In this document: one piece after another, positions 34,697 through 43,241 of the stretch
How the letters are laid out: every line of letters begins with the position of its first letter
Position numbering within the stretch: position 1 is the first letter of the stretch
Assembly: GCA_017643385.1 (NCBI GenBank)
Contig: JAEPNN010000001.1
Span: forward strand, 519,524-583,523
Source of the DNA: Dinoroseobacter sp.
GTDB taxonomy: Bacteria; Pseudomonadota; Alphaproteobacteria; Rhodobacterales; Rhodobacteraceae
DNA: 64,000 bases
Direction: 5' to 3'
Program-made: the position numbers and the translations under genes
The notes under the pieces: model-generated
Database searches by the model: none
What the model saw: the letters and a program-made list of their open reading frames with translations, nothing else
What the model was told of the DNA's origin: nothing

Positions 34697-35629
34697 ATGT
34701 TGACCAAAACCTTTCCAGTTCAAGATCCCATCGAAGCGCTTCTGTCCGCGCCAGAGACCGCAGTGCTGGCCGTTATTGCGGGTGTAGAGGGTCCATCGTA
34801 CCGTCCGGTCGGTGCAATGATGGCGGTCTTGTCGGAGGATGAGCGCGCTGGAACTTTGTCTTCTGGCTGCATCGAGTCCGACATTTCACTACACGCGCTT
34901 GAGGCTGCAAAAGCTGGCGCGCCACGTCTGTTGAGATACGGTAGAGGGTCGCCTTTTGTGGACATCCAACTGCCCTGTGGCGGTGGCTTGGATATCTTGC
35001 TCTTGCCAAAACCTGATCGTGAAGTGCTTGAGAAGGTGGCGGAAAATCGACGTGCGCGACGGCCATGTGCCTTGCGCATAAACCTCGACGATGGCGCCAT
35101 GACCATTGCCGCCCCGACACCGACATTTCGCGAAGACCGGTATCTGACACTGCTGTTCGAGCCAGATATTCGGTTTTTGGTTTTCGGAAAAGGACCGGAA
35201 GCGAGCACATTTGCCGCGCTTGTCCAATCGGCGGGGTATCCAAACCAGCTTTTGTCACCAGACGTGGAGACGCTGGAAGCAGGTGTAGCATCGGGTTGCG
35301 AAACGCGCCACCTCGTTGGTATGTCGTTTCCTCTCGATTTGGGCGTCGACGACCGAACTGCCGTAGTGCTGTTCTTTCATGACCACGATTGGGAGCCTCC
35401 AATCCTTGCCGGAGCGTTGGAGACGTCAGCATTTTATATAGGTGCGCAAGGTAGCCAAAGGGCACGTGACGAAAGGCTGCTTGCGCTGGAAATGCTTGGC
35501 GTTGATCGTCCTGCGCTGGACAGGCTGCATGGCCCTGTTGGACTAATTCCATCTGCCCGGGATGCTGGTACGCTAGCGGTTTCAGTTCTGGCAGAAGTCC
35601 TGGCTAAGGCGATGGCGCGGACAAAATGA
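34697..35629 (+). CDS. XdhC/CoxI family molybdenum-enzyme maturation protein
   Basis: 310 residues from ATG 34697; earlier codons in frame are not supported. N-terminal XdhC/CoxI domain (AVIAGVEGPSYRPVGAMMAV, SGCIESDI, PCGGGLDILLLP) and C-terminal Rossmann domain (RFLVFGKGPEASTFAALVQS, FYIGAQGSQRARDERL). XdhC proteins bind the molybdenum cofactor, promote its sulfuration and insert it into xanthine dehydrogenase-type enzymes. It is divergent from the cox operon and overlaps the MocA-like gene by 4 bases. Confidence 0.9.
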   Translation: MLTKTFPVQDPIEALLSAPETAVLAVIAGVEGPSYRPVGAMMAVLSEDERAGTLSSGCIESDISLHALEAAKAGAPRLLRYGRGSPFVDIQLPCGGGLDILLLPKPDREVLEKVAENRRARRPCALRINLDDGAMTIAAPTPTFREDRYLTLLFEPDIRFLVFGKGPEASTFAALVQSAGYPNQLLSPDVETLEAGVASGCETRHLVGMSFPLDLGVDDRTAVVLFFHDHDWEPPILAGALETSAFYIGAQGSQRARDERLLALEMLGVDRPALDRLHGPVGLIPSARDAGTLAVSVLAEVLAKAMARTK

Positions 35630-36195
35630 AAACCGCAGGTATTCTGCTTGCAGCAGGTGCATCGCGCCGTTTTGGGCCCGATGACAAGCTGTTGGCAATC
35701 CTCCGAGGAAAACCATTGGTAACTCACGCGGCCGCTGCACTGTCTGGGTTTGCACCTGACTTTTTGATTGGAGTTGTCCGCTCTCCCGAGGTCGCAAATG
35801 TTTTGGATGGTTTTGATATCGTCTATCCAGACGAAGCAGATCCGGGTCAGGCTGATAGCCTGCGGGCGGGTGTTTTGGCCGCACAGTCGATGCAGGCAGA
35901 CAGAATTCTTGTTGTGCTCGGTGATATGCCGTTGATCAGCGTAGAATTGTTGAAGGAGGTCGCGATGCGCTGCCGCCTCGATCGGCCTAGCGCTGCGACA
36001 GATGGAAAACGCCCTTCGCCTCCAGCGTGCTTTCCGCGCGCTTTTTTCCCAGATCTGTTAAAGATCAGCGGCGACCGTGGGGCAGCGGGATTGCTAGGCG
36101 CGTTACCCGAAGATGCCCTGATATCTGCGCCTGAAAAAGTCCTTTTTGACGTGGACAACGAAGAGCGTTTACTGAAATTGAACAAGTCATCTTGA
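35626..36195 (+). CDS. Molybdenum cofactor cytidylyltransferase-like NTP transferase (MocA family)
   Basis: 189 residues. Nucleotidyltransferase signature ILLAAGASRRFGPDDKLLAI at the N-terminus, EADPGQADSLRAGV, and the metal-binding VVLGDMPLI near residue 100. MocA adds CMP to molybdopterin to make the MCD cofactor used by CoxL-type subunits. Co-translated with the XdhC-like gene, so the pair probably provides the finished cofactor for the neighbouring hydroxylase. Confidence 0.88.
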   Translation: MKTAGILLAAGASRRFGPDDKLLAILRGKPLVTHAAAALSGFAPDFLIGVVRSPEVANVLDGFDIVYPDEADPGQADSLRAGVLAAQSMQADRILVVLGDMPLISVELLKEVAMRCRLDRPSAATDGKRPSPPACFPRAFFPDLLKISGDRGAAGLLGALPEDALISAPEKVLFDVDNEERLLKLNKSS

Positions 36196-36284
36196 AACAA
36201 TACCAGCGGTCCAATCCCCTAAGCGATAGGAAGCGGGGTTGGCATGTCCTTAGACGGGTTTAGGCCATCACGGAGTGTCTGAAC

Positions 36285-37073
36285 TTAACCCGCTAGTTCC
36301 AGACAGTACCCTTTGCTCTCGCTTTCACCCAACCAGGGATGCGTGCCTATGCGGTGTGACAGACCTTCGATCGTCCAGCTGTCAACGATTTTATATCCGG
36401 CAGAGAACAGTTCTGCTTCGAAACGATCACGGTTTCGGATCTGGTAAGGCACGCGTTTCTTGCCAATCAATTGCAACGTTACCAAGTCATCCCCCGGACG
36501 CGTCGCCACTTTATTGAGTAACATCCACCTCGGTTTGTTTTCCAGCTGATCGAGCAATTCTGTGAGCGAGATATCAAGGTACTGGAGCAGGCCAGAAGCG
36601 AGAAGCAGATCGACAGACGATGCGTCGGAGGGCTTGTCGGCGAACTTGATCTTGTCAGACACGATACCGTCTCTTTGGGCTTTGCGACCAGCGTTGAGTA
36701 ATGCTGGCAGATCCCAAACTGTCCAGTCGATCTGCTCCACGTCCAAGTAAGGCGTGAAAGCGTGGTGTTTCGTGCCGATGTGACCCCCGGCATCAAGCAG
36801 GCTCAGGTGACCCTGCTGTCGCAAAAGCCTGTCTAGCCAATATAGAACTGGGTAGTCCCAGCCCAACATGCCTAACATCATTTCGAGGGCGACTTCCGTC
36901 ATTTCGTCGCTGTCGTATCCAGATCTCGCGTCTTGAGGCAGACTTGCCTTTGCTGTTTCCAAGGTGGGGAATGCACCTGAAAGGTAAGGTTCACGGTCCA
37001 CCACAGCCCGCGCTCTCACTGCTGCACCAAGGGCATAATATGCCCCAGTTTTAACTATTTCTCGCACGGCCAT
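36285..37073 (-). CDS. Putative methyltransferase, TIGR04325 family
   Basis: 262 residues from ATG 37073, preceded by GGAGGGCG; the longer frame to 37193 is unsupported. Features: LSGAFPTLETAKASL, the SAM-binding region LSLLDAGGHIGTKHHAF, WTVWDLPALLNAGRKA, DLLLASGLLQYLD, and C-terminal ESESKGYCLELAG. This family occurs with polysaccharide or sulfotransferase genes; function is not established. It converges on the mocA-like gene 89 bases away. Confidence 0.78.
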   Translation of the reverse strand: MAVREIVKTGAYYALGAAVRARAVVDREPYLSGAFPTLETAKASLPQDARSGYDSDEMTEVALEMMLGMLGWDYPVLYWLDRLLRQQGHLSLLDAGGHIGTKHHAFTPYLDVEQIDWTVWDLPALLNAGRKAQRDGIVSDKIKFADKPSDASSVDLLLASGLLQYLDISLTELLDQLENKPRWMLLNKVATRPGDDLVTLQLIGKKRVPYQIRNRDRFEAELFSAGYKIVDSWTIEGLSHRIGTHPWLGESESKGYCLELAG

Positions 37074-37319
37074 CTCGCCCTCCACGGTCTGGCTGCATTG
37101 CGTGTTCGAAGCAGAAAAACACAGATGATAATTTCTCGTCAGCGCCAGCCGCACACAGCTTCCCAAACAACCAGAGGGCTGCAAACCGTCCAAAAGTATA
37201 CATTTCTGCGCTTTTGGTCAGTGCAACATGAAAGCAATAAAACTGGGCGTAATGGTCGCAAAACTTCGTGCGAGCTTTAGGTTCTCGGCAGAACCAGCAC
37301 AATTCTTGGAGCTCTCGTA

Positions 37320-37457
37320 GTGAAAATGCGGAAAAAGACAGACTTACCTCAGAAAGTCTGCCCGGTATGTCGGCGTCCGTTCACGTGGCGCAAGAAGTGG
37401 GAAAAAGTATGGGATGAGGTGAAGTACTGCTCCAAAAAGTGCAGGTCCGCCGCATGA
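37320..37457 (+). CDS. DUF2256 zinc-ribbon small protein
   Basis: 45 residues from GTG 37320 (GGAG lies 8 bases upstream; ATG 37326 is a poorer fit). The sequence has two Cys pairs, [16 protein letters not shown] and [12 protein letters not shown], the pattern of DUF2256. The stop overlaps the photolyase ATG by 4 bases (ATGA), so translation is coupled. DUF2256 proteins are often found beside cryptochrome/photolyase genes. They presumably bind zinc and perhaps nucleic acid; function is unproven. Confidence 0.88.
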   Translation: MKMRKKTDLPQKVCPVCRRPFTWRKKWEKVWDEVKYCSKKCRSAA

Positions 37458-38686
37458 CACAGCTGTTTCCAGATTTTGAAATTTCCTCAGAGTTTGTCGA
37501 TTTCAAACCTACGCGTACCGATGGTCTTAGGAGGCTAGAGCAGTTTCTCGCCAGAACAGGGCGGCACTATGCCAGTACACGCAACTACGATTTTGGTGAG
37601 GGTCGACGTAGCAATGTGTCTGCTTTGTCTCCATGGTTGCGCCACCGACTCGTCACCGAGGAGGAACTGCTTGTCCGGGTTTTGGCAGAGCATAGCCCCA
37701 GCACCGCTGAGAAGTTCGTACAAGAAGTGTTTTGGCGCACCTATTTCAAAGGGTGGCTGGAACAAAGACCAAGCGTCTGGGCTCACTATCAACGTGGTGT
37801 GATGAGCGCACTTGAGGAAGTAGATGGTGACGTCGAAAGGCATGCGCGTTTCAAGGATGCGCTCGCTGGTAACACGGGCATAGATTGCTTCGACAGTTGG
37901 GTGCAGGAATTGGTGACGACCGGATACCTGCACAATCACGCACGCATGTGGTTTGCCTCAATCTGGATATTCACGCTGCGACTTCCTTGGCAGTTGGGTG
38001 CAGATTTTTTCCTGCAGCACCTTTTGGATGGTGATCCGGCATCGAACACCTTGAGTTGGCGCTGGGTGGGGGGATTGCATACCAAAGGTAAGACTTACCT
38101 CGCGCGGCCCGACAACATTACCAAATATACCGAAGGTCGGTTTCGGCCCAAAGGTCTTGCGACCTTTGCAGAGCCGCTCGATGAGTATGTAGACCACCCG
38201 CGTATTCCGATTGCATCGACGGGCACTCAGATCAAAGCCCCATACGTGCTGCTGTTGACGGAAGAAGACCTTTCCGGTGCTGCGATAAAGTCGACACCAC
38301 CCGTCGAAACAATTGGTCTTCTGGCGACACATGGGCGGTCTCCAAGGCCGGTGGCAAATGCTGTTGATGCTTTTGCAATGGGATCGATGAATGGCGTTTT
38401 GCAGCCTGAGGCGCGCGTCGAGAGGCCGGTAGACGATTGGTCTGAACCGCTGATTGAGGCGGCGCAGAAGGCCGGGGTCACATCGATTGTGACACCCTAT
38501 GCGCCCACTGGGCCTGCGCGGTCGCGACTGGACCGGGCGGAACCCAAACTGAAGGATGCGGGCGTAACACTCTGCCGGATCATGCGACCCTATGACAGTA
38601 TCGCTTGGCCTCACGCGAAAGCGGGATATTTCGGTCTTAAGAAGAAGATACCCATGATCCTCAGTCAGCTGAAGCTGGCCGGCTAG
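37454..38686 (+). CDS. Photolyase/cryptochrome-like protein with N-terminal FAD domain and C-terminal Rossmann-like domain
   Basis: 410 residues. Residues ~15-250 match the FAD-binding domain of DNA photolyases: [83 protein letters not shown], and [18 protein letters not shown]. Normally a Rossmann antenna domain precedes this; here nothing precedes it. Residues ~260-405 instead look like an alpha/beta domain ([13 protein letters not shown], then [41 protein letters not shown]). The order therefore appears permuted. The FAD pocket seems complete, so light-driven chemistry or signalling is possible; repair activity is unproven. Gene is coupled to DUF2256 and 6 bases before the second cryptochrome gene. 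Confidence 0.85.
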   Translation: MTQLFPDFEISSEFVDFKPTRTDGLRRLEQFLARTGRHYASTRNYDFGEGRRSNVSALSPWLRHRLVTEEELLVRVLAEHSPSTAEKFVQEVFWRTYFKGWLEQRPSVWAHYQRGVMSALEEVDGDVERHARFKDALAGNTGIDCFDSWVQELVTTGYLHNHARMWFASIWIFTLRLPWQLGADFFLQHLLDGDPASNTLSWRWVGGLHTKGKTYLARPDNITKYTEGRFRPKGLATFAEPLDEYVDHPRIPIASTGTQIKAPYVLLLTEEDLSGAAIKSTPPVETIGLLATHGRSPRPVANAVDAFAMGSMNGVLQPEARVERPVDDWSEPLIEAAQKAGVTSIVTPYAPTGPARSRLDRAEPKLKDAGVTLCRIMRPYDSIAWPHAKAGYFGLKKKIPMILSQLKLAG

Positions 38687-38692
38687 ATAAGT

Positions 38693-40198
38693 TTGAAAAT
38701 GCCCGCGTCCTCAGTCACTCTCCTGCTCCCCAACCAGCTATTCTCTGATCACCCTGGAATTGATGAAACGACAGGTAAGGTGGTGCTTTTTGAGGACCCG
38801 CTGTTCTTTGGTGATGCCGCTTATCCTGCGAAAATGCACAAGCAAAAGCTATGGCTGCACCGTGCGAGCATGGCGCGATACCGCGATGATCTGATTGCCA
38901 AAGGTCTTGATGCTACAGTGGTTGCTTATGAGCGGCAGCAAGGGGCCAGCAGCAGGTTGTTCCAGCGCCTTCATGATGACGGCATTGATCAGGTGATCAT
39001 GGCTGATCCCGTAGACTTTATTGCTGAAAAGCGACTGCGAGTTGCTGCGCAACAAACTGAAATCGCGCTTGATATTCGATCTACGCCCGGCTTTCTGAAT
39101 ACACGGGCGGATAACCTTGATTGGTCGTCAGGTCGGAAGCGCTGGATGATGGCGGAGTTTTACAAAAGCCAGCGCCGCCGGCTGTCTGTCTTGATGGATG
39201 GTGATCAACCCGCGGGCGGGCAATGGAGTTTCGATGAGGCGAACCGGAAAAAGGTTCCCAAGGCGCTTCTCGGAAGCCTGCCATGGATTGATTGGCCTTC
39301 ACATGATGGGATTGACGTTGCCGCACGAGAGAGCGTTCTTACAGAGTTTCCAGATGCTTTGGGCAGTTTGGATACGCTTTATTACCCCACTTCGCATACT
39401 GCTGCTTCTCACTGGCTCACACAGTTTTTAGAGCGTCGGTTCGATCATTTTGGAGACTTTGAAGATGCTATCGTCGAGGGCGAAAACTGGCTTTGGCACG
39501 CGATACTGACACCCGCGCTGAATATTGGGCTGCTCACGCCGCATCAGGTCTTAGAGGAGGCTTTGGCGCAAGCGGACCGCAAAGGTATTCCGCTGAACTC
39601 AGTTGAGGGGTTCGTACGCCAGATCATTGGATGGCGCGAGTTCATGCGCGCAACGTACCAGGACCTTGGGGTGCAAATGCGCACGACCAATCACTGGGGC
39701 CATCACCGTTCCATTCCGAACGCGTTTTATGATGGCACAACTGGAATTGATCCTTTGGACGATACGATCCGGCGGGTGCTGGAGACCGGGTATTGCCACC
39801 ATATTGAACGGTTAATGGTGCTGGGTGGCTTCATGTTCTTGTGTGAGATCGATCCAGACGACGTCTATCGTTGGTTTATGGAGATGTTTGTCGACAGTTA
39901 TGATTGGGTCATGGTGCCGAATGCATATGCAATGAGCCAGCATGCTGACGGCGGCCTCATCACAACAAAACCCTATTTTTCAGGGTCGAACTATATTCGA
40001 AAAATGAGCCACTGGGGTAAGGGACCCTGGGCGGATGTGTGGGATGGATTGTACTGGCGCTTTATTTTCAAACACGCTTCGGAGCTCTCAAACAACCCAC
40101 GTTGGGCGATGATGTGCCGGACAGCCGAGCGCATGGCACCAGAGGTTAAGGCCAAACATTTGACGACGGCCGAAACGTTCTTGCAAAAGTTACAGTAA
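38693..40198 (+). CDS. DPRP-type cryptochrome/(6-4) photolyase-like protein lacking Fe-S ligands
   Basis: 501 residues. N-terminal DPRP domain (VTLLLPNQLFSDHPGI, KQKLWLHRASMARYRD, ILVADPVD-like IMADPVDFIAEKRL) and C-terminal FAD domain (EGFVRQIIGWREFMRATY, ETGYCHHIERLMVLGGFMF, YDWVMVPNAYAMSQHADGG, ITTKPYFSGSNYIRKMS). Founding relatives such as Agrobacterium PhrB carry four cysteines for a [4Fe-4S] cluster. Here the corresponding segments read TTGIDPLDD and SHWGKGPWADVWDGLYW with no Cys. It belongs to the same operon as the preceding gene. Likely blue-light dependent repair or sensing. Confidence 0.87.
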   Translation: MKMPASSVTLLLPNQLFSDHPGIDETTGKVVLFEDPLFFGDAAYPAKMHKQKLWLHRASMARYRDDLIAKGLDATVVAYERQQGASSRLFQRLHDDGIDQVIMADPVDFIAEKRLRVAAQQTEIALDIRSTPGFLNTRADNLDWSSGRKRWMMAEFYKSQRRRLSVLMDGDQPAGGQWSFDEANRKKVPKALLGSLPWIDWPSHDGIDVAARESVLTEFPDALGSLDTLYYPTSHTAASHWLTQFLERRFDHFGDFEDAIVEGENWLWHAILTPALNIGLLTPHQVLEEALAQADRKGIPLNSVEGFVRQIIGWREFMRATYQDLGVQMRTTNHWGHHRSIPNAFYDGTTGIDPLDDTIRRVLETGYCHHIERLMVLGGFMFLCEIDPDDVYRWFMEMFVDSYDWVMVPNAYAMSQHADGGLITTKPYFSGSNYIRKMSHWGKGPWADVWDGLYWRFIFKHASELSNNPRWAMMCRTAERMAPEVKAKHLTTAETFLQKLQ

Positions 40199-40239
40199 TA
40201 CCGGGTTTGAAACGGACTATTCCACTTTTCGCGCCTTAA

Positions 40240-40833
40240 TCAGCCGCGAAGATCTGGGATGATGTCCAGAATATTCATCTCCAACATGTCGCTTTTCTTG
40301 AAGCGGTTGGCCGTCAAAAGCTGTGCATATCCATGCACAAGGCTCCAAACGAACATCTGTTGCTTCGCCTCGACCTTGTTGATTTCACCTTCAAAGTTAC
40401 CAAAGGCTTTTGAGATGTCTGCGAGAATTACGAAGCATTCGCCGACGTGACGCATAAGTTCAGGATCATTTGAAGCGACCCTGTCTCGTGCAAACATCAA
40501 CTCGTAGAGCGCCGGGTTGTCCTGTGCGAAACCTACATAGCCTAAAAGTGCCGCTTTCCGTCGTGTTCCTCGATCGGCGTGCTCATCAATCCCCTGACGC
40601 ATGTAAGTTGCCAACTCGGCGTATCCTTGGGTCGCGAGAGCGGTGAGCAACGCTGCTTTGTTGGCAAAATGGTTTTGAGGCGCAGTGGCGCTGACACCGA
40701 CCGCATTTGCACATTTCCGTAAAGATAAATCGCTATGCCCCTCTGTCTCAAGCAGCCGCCGCGCTGCTGTCAGCAGAGCGTGCTTGAGATTGCCATGATG
40801 GTAAGGCTTCGCGTCTTTGGTATTTATCGTCAT
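40240..40833 (-). CDS. TetR/AcrR-family transcriptional regulator
   Basis: 197 residues from ATG 40833 (MTINTKDAKPYHHGNLKHAL); the frame to 40911 is unsupported. TetR helix-turn-helix at LLTAARRLLETEGHSDLSLR, KCANAVGVSATAPQNHFANK. The YHHGNLKxAL start and a TetR_C_13/WHG-like C-terminal domain (LYELMFARDR) place it with regulators of lipid or hydrolase genes. It is divergent from the hydrolase gene at 40926. The shared 92-base gap carries related inverted half-sites GTACATATG (minus) and GCACATATA (plus). Confidence 0.87.
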   Translation of the reverse strand: MTINTKDAKPYHHGNLKHALLTAARRLLETEGHSDLSLRKCANAVGVSATAPQNHFANKAALLTALATQGYAELATYMRQGIDEHADRGTRRKAALLGYVGFAQDNPALYELMFARDRVASNDPELMRHVGECFVILADISKAFGNFEGEINKVEAKQQMFVWSLVHGYAQLLTANRFKKSDMLEMNILDIIPDLRG

Positions 40834-40925
40834 ATGTACACTGTAAACTTTTTCTTGACTCCTGCACAAGCCTACAGATACAAATATGCGCAACGTAAAT
40901 ATACAATGCACATATAGGAGCTGAG

Positions 40926-41948
40926 ATGAAAAAGATGATCGGATACGCGCTTGGATTGATTGTTGGGCTGGTCGTTCTGGCTGCGGCCTTCTGGTTCACA
41001 AATCCGCTGGGGCTGCGCGACACAGTCCTTGCAAACCAGATTGTTCAGATGAGGGTCGCTCCTAGCCGGTTGAGCAATCCGAAGTCACCCGCAGACTATG
41101 GAATGACATACACCGATGTTGACATCATGACCGATGACAATGTGCGACTTAGCGCATGGGAAATCCCTGCTGCGGCGCCATCGGATCGGACCGTCATTCT
41201 GAACCACCCACTCACCACCACACGCTACGGTTCGGACGCAGGTCTTGATGGCGTTTCGGCAGAATTCTTGCCCATGGTGAAGCACCTTCATGATGCTGGC
41301 TACAATATCGTCATGTATGATCATCGTGGTCAGGGAGACAGCGACGGTGGATTGGGTCGAAAGGCTATTGGCACAGAAGTTCCAGTGGGGGCTGGTGTCA
41401 CTGAATGGCAGGATGTCGTGGCGTCGCTCAAGTATGTTCTGGATCATCCAAGTTTTGGCGATGATGAAATCATCTTCATGTCCCAGTGTATGGGGGCTAA
41501 TGCGACCTTCCTGGCGTGGCAGAAAGAGCCTGAGCTCTTTGCAAATCCGCAGATCAAAGCGCTCGTCGCAAACCAGCCAACTTTGTCTTACAATATGACC
41601 GACCGTTTCATCCGGGCCAAGACAGGCATCGATCTGGTGGATCGTGTTCTCGAAACACAACTCGAGAAATACGGATTTGGTTTTGCAAACGCTTTGGAAA
41701 CCGTTCCTAGTGTTACGGTTCCAATACTATTTTCGCAGGTGGAGAAGGACGAATATACCTTCAACACGGAAACCGGAAAAAATGACATTCAGGAGATTAT
41801 CGACGCGACGAACACAGAGCATGAGGTAATCTGGATCGGCACAGAACATCCGAACGCTTTTGGTTCAGATAAACGGTTTGATGGTTACCAATACTTCAAT
41901 CAGCATCCCGGGCAACTTCTGGATTTCATGTCACGTCAGTTCAGTTAG
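40926..41948 (+). CDS. Alpha/beta hydrolase with probable Cys nucleophile and N-terminal membrane anchor
   Basis: 340 residues, preceded by ATAGGAGCTGAG. N-terminal hydrophobic helix (MIGYALGLIVGLVVLAAAFW) suggests a signal anchor. Hydrolase core: VILNHPLTTTRYG, VMYDHRGQGDSDGG, the nucleophile elbow IIFMSQCMGANATFLAW near residue 188, and a His in WIGTEHPNAF. The elbow has Cys rather than Ser (S-Q-C-M-G), as in dienelactone hydrolases. Divergent TetR regulator is its likely repressor. Substrate unknown. Confidence 0.85.
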   Translation: MKKMIGYALGLIVGLVVLAAAFWFTNPLGLRDTVLANQIVQMRVAPSRLSNPKSPADYGMTYTDVDIMTDDNVRLSAWEIPAAAPSDRTVILNHPLTTTRYGSDAGLDGVSAEFLPMVKHLHDAGYNIVMYDHRGQGDSDGGLGRKAIGTEVPVGAGVTEWQDVVASLKYVLDHPSFGDDEIIFMSQCMGANATFLAWQKEPELFANPQIKALVANQPTLSYNMTDRFIRAKTGIDLVDRVLETQLEKYGFGFANALETVPSVTVPILFSQVEKDEYTFNTETGKNDIQEIIDATNTEHEVIWIGTEHPNAFGSDKRFDGYQYFNQHPGQLLDFMSRQFS

Positions 41949-42451
41949 ATCGCAACGCGACCATCTCTCAAATTCAACAAAGCGGACCATCTGGCGATGC
42001 GCTGGATGGTCTTCTTCTGTTTTTTGACGTGGGCAGTGACTCAAGAAATCCGAAGCATACTTTGGTTCCAGCGGCTTTCTTATGGGCGTGACGTCTAACG
42101 CACTGGTCTGCGACGACTATTCCATTTAGCTTCCAAACACAGGTAGCTGTTCAGCCGGCCAAAACCCCCGCCACTGACTCAATCCCGCAACTGGGAGAGC
42201 TTCCCATAGAGGTCATAAGGTGAAACATGGTTTCGTCTAAAAGTGCCGAAAAATTAAGGCTAATGACTGCGGTCCCGCCGAAGCTGAAGTTCAATGCCCA
42301 CCGGTCGCCTGCCCAGTCGGGCTCCGAGACCAAGTGGCATACCCCACCCGCATCGATGAATGCCGCCAACATCAATCCGTCAACTATTGCAACGAAGGCA
42401 TTCCCTTACGGATAGCCCTTGCGTACCGCTATTAATGATAAATTCGGGCGC
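41949..42451. other. Gene-poor region upstream of the SqrR-like gene's 3' end
   Basis: About 500 bases with no supported gene. A minus-strand frame at 42151-42375 (74 codons, MMLAAFIDAGGVCHLV...) and an opposite-strand frame at 42227-42415 overlap each other. Neither has a ribosome binding site or recognised motif. The region may contain decayed coding sequence, but I cannot identify its origin. Confidence 0.5.
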
Positions 42452-42790
42452 TCAGCTGTCTGGCTTGCAGAACAATTCGTAAAGTACTTCCATGAGCTGC
42501 TTGGGCCGATCATCTGCCAGGGAATAGTAGATTGTTTTGCCATCACGCCGTGGCTCTACTAATCCCTCCAGTCGGAGGCGTGCAAGTTGTTGAGAAACAG
42601 AGGCTTGCCTCGTAGAGAGAAGCTCTTCAAGCTCAGTCACTGATTTCTCGCCGGAGGCCAGATTACACAAAATCATCAGACGGCCTTCGTGAGCGATAGC
42701 CTTCAAAAATGCTGCTGCTTCAGCCGCACTTTTGGCGATCCGATCCATTTCGTCATTGCCCATTTCGCCGGACATATCTGGAAGGGTCAT
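42452..42790 (-). CDS. ArsR-family regulator of the SqrR/BigR persulfide-sensing type
   Basis: 112 residues from ATG 42790, which has AGGTGGTGAG upstream; a GTG at 42802 is an alternative. Winged helix with HEGRLMILCNLASGEKSVTE, STRQASVSQQLARLRLEGLV and RRDGKTIYYSL. Two Cys, C42 in MILC and C108 in ELFC, are 66 residues apart, exactly the spacing of the redox pair C41/C107 of Rhodobacter SqrR. Such repressors sense hydrogen sulfide-derived persulfides by forming a tetrasulfide bridge. No sqr, rhodanese or sulfur-transport gene adjoins it, so targets must be elsewhere or lost. Confidence 0.85.
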   Translation of the reverse strand: MTLPDMSGEMGNDEMDRIAKSAAEAAAFLKAIAHEGRLMILCNLASGEKSVTELEELLSTRQASVSQQLARLRLEGLVEPRRDGKTIYYSLADDRPKQLMEVLYELFCKPDS

Positions 42791-43241
42791 TTTACTCACC
42801 ACCTATACACATTATACATCATTAATATCACGCGATGCTTTTTGCAACTGTAGCACCTACCGAAGCCTCATTTGTTATTTGGTACAAGAGTACAGTTTGT
42901 GAAGCGGACTCCTAAAAAGTTTTCGCTCATATATCCTTCCGTTAGGCTAACTGCTCCAGGTTCATTCCGTAAATGAGTGACGTTGTGGACATCACCCGAG
43001 TTACGATCTTACGTCCCTCAAAAGGATGGTCCCAAAGGTCGACCCGAGGAAAGGGTGCGGCAAGACCCTGGGGTTCAATCGGCATTTTCGCGAACTCTCT
43101 GCATTCCACTTGGCAAAATAAATAAGCGCATCTGCTTAGATCATGAGCAGGTTAAGTTCAACGGCAGTTTTGCTTAGGCGCTGACACTTGTATTGCAAAT
43201 TCCAAGCCGAGAAGGCTCCTGTTAGAAACGAAATGCAAATT
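42791..43241. other. Gene-free region upstream of the SqrR-like gene
   Basis: About 450 bases. Immediately upstream of the regulator is an AT-rich stretch (TATACACATTATACATCATT, 42803-42822) that could hold an autoregulatory operator and promoter. A frame at 42977-43177 on the plus strand has no recognisable content. Nothing else is seen. Confidence 0.5.

Noticed and set aside
42151..42375. 74-codon minus-strand frame with a Phe/Gly-rich stretch (ALNFSFGGTAVISLNF)
   Set aside because: No ribosome binding site, no recognised motif, and overlaps an equally open frame on the other strand. Possibly decayed coding DNA, but not supportable as a gene.
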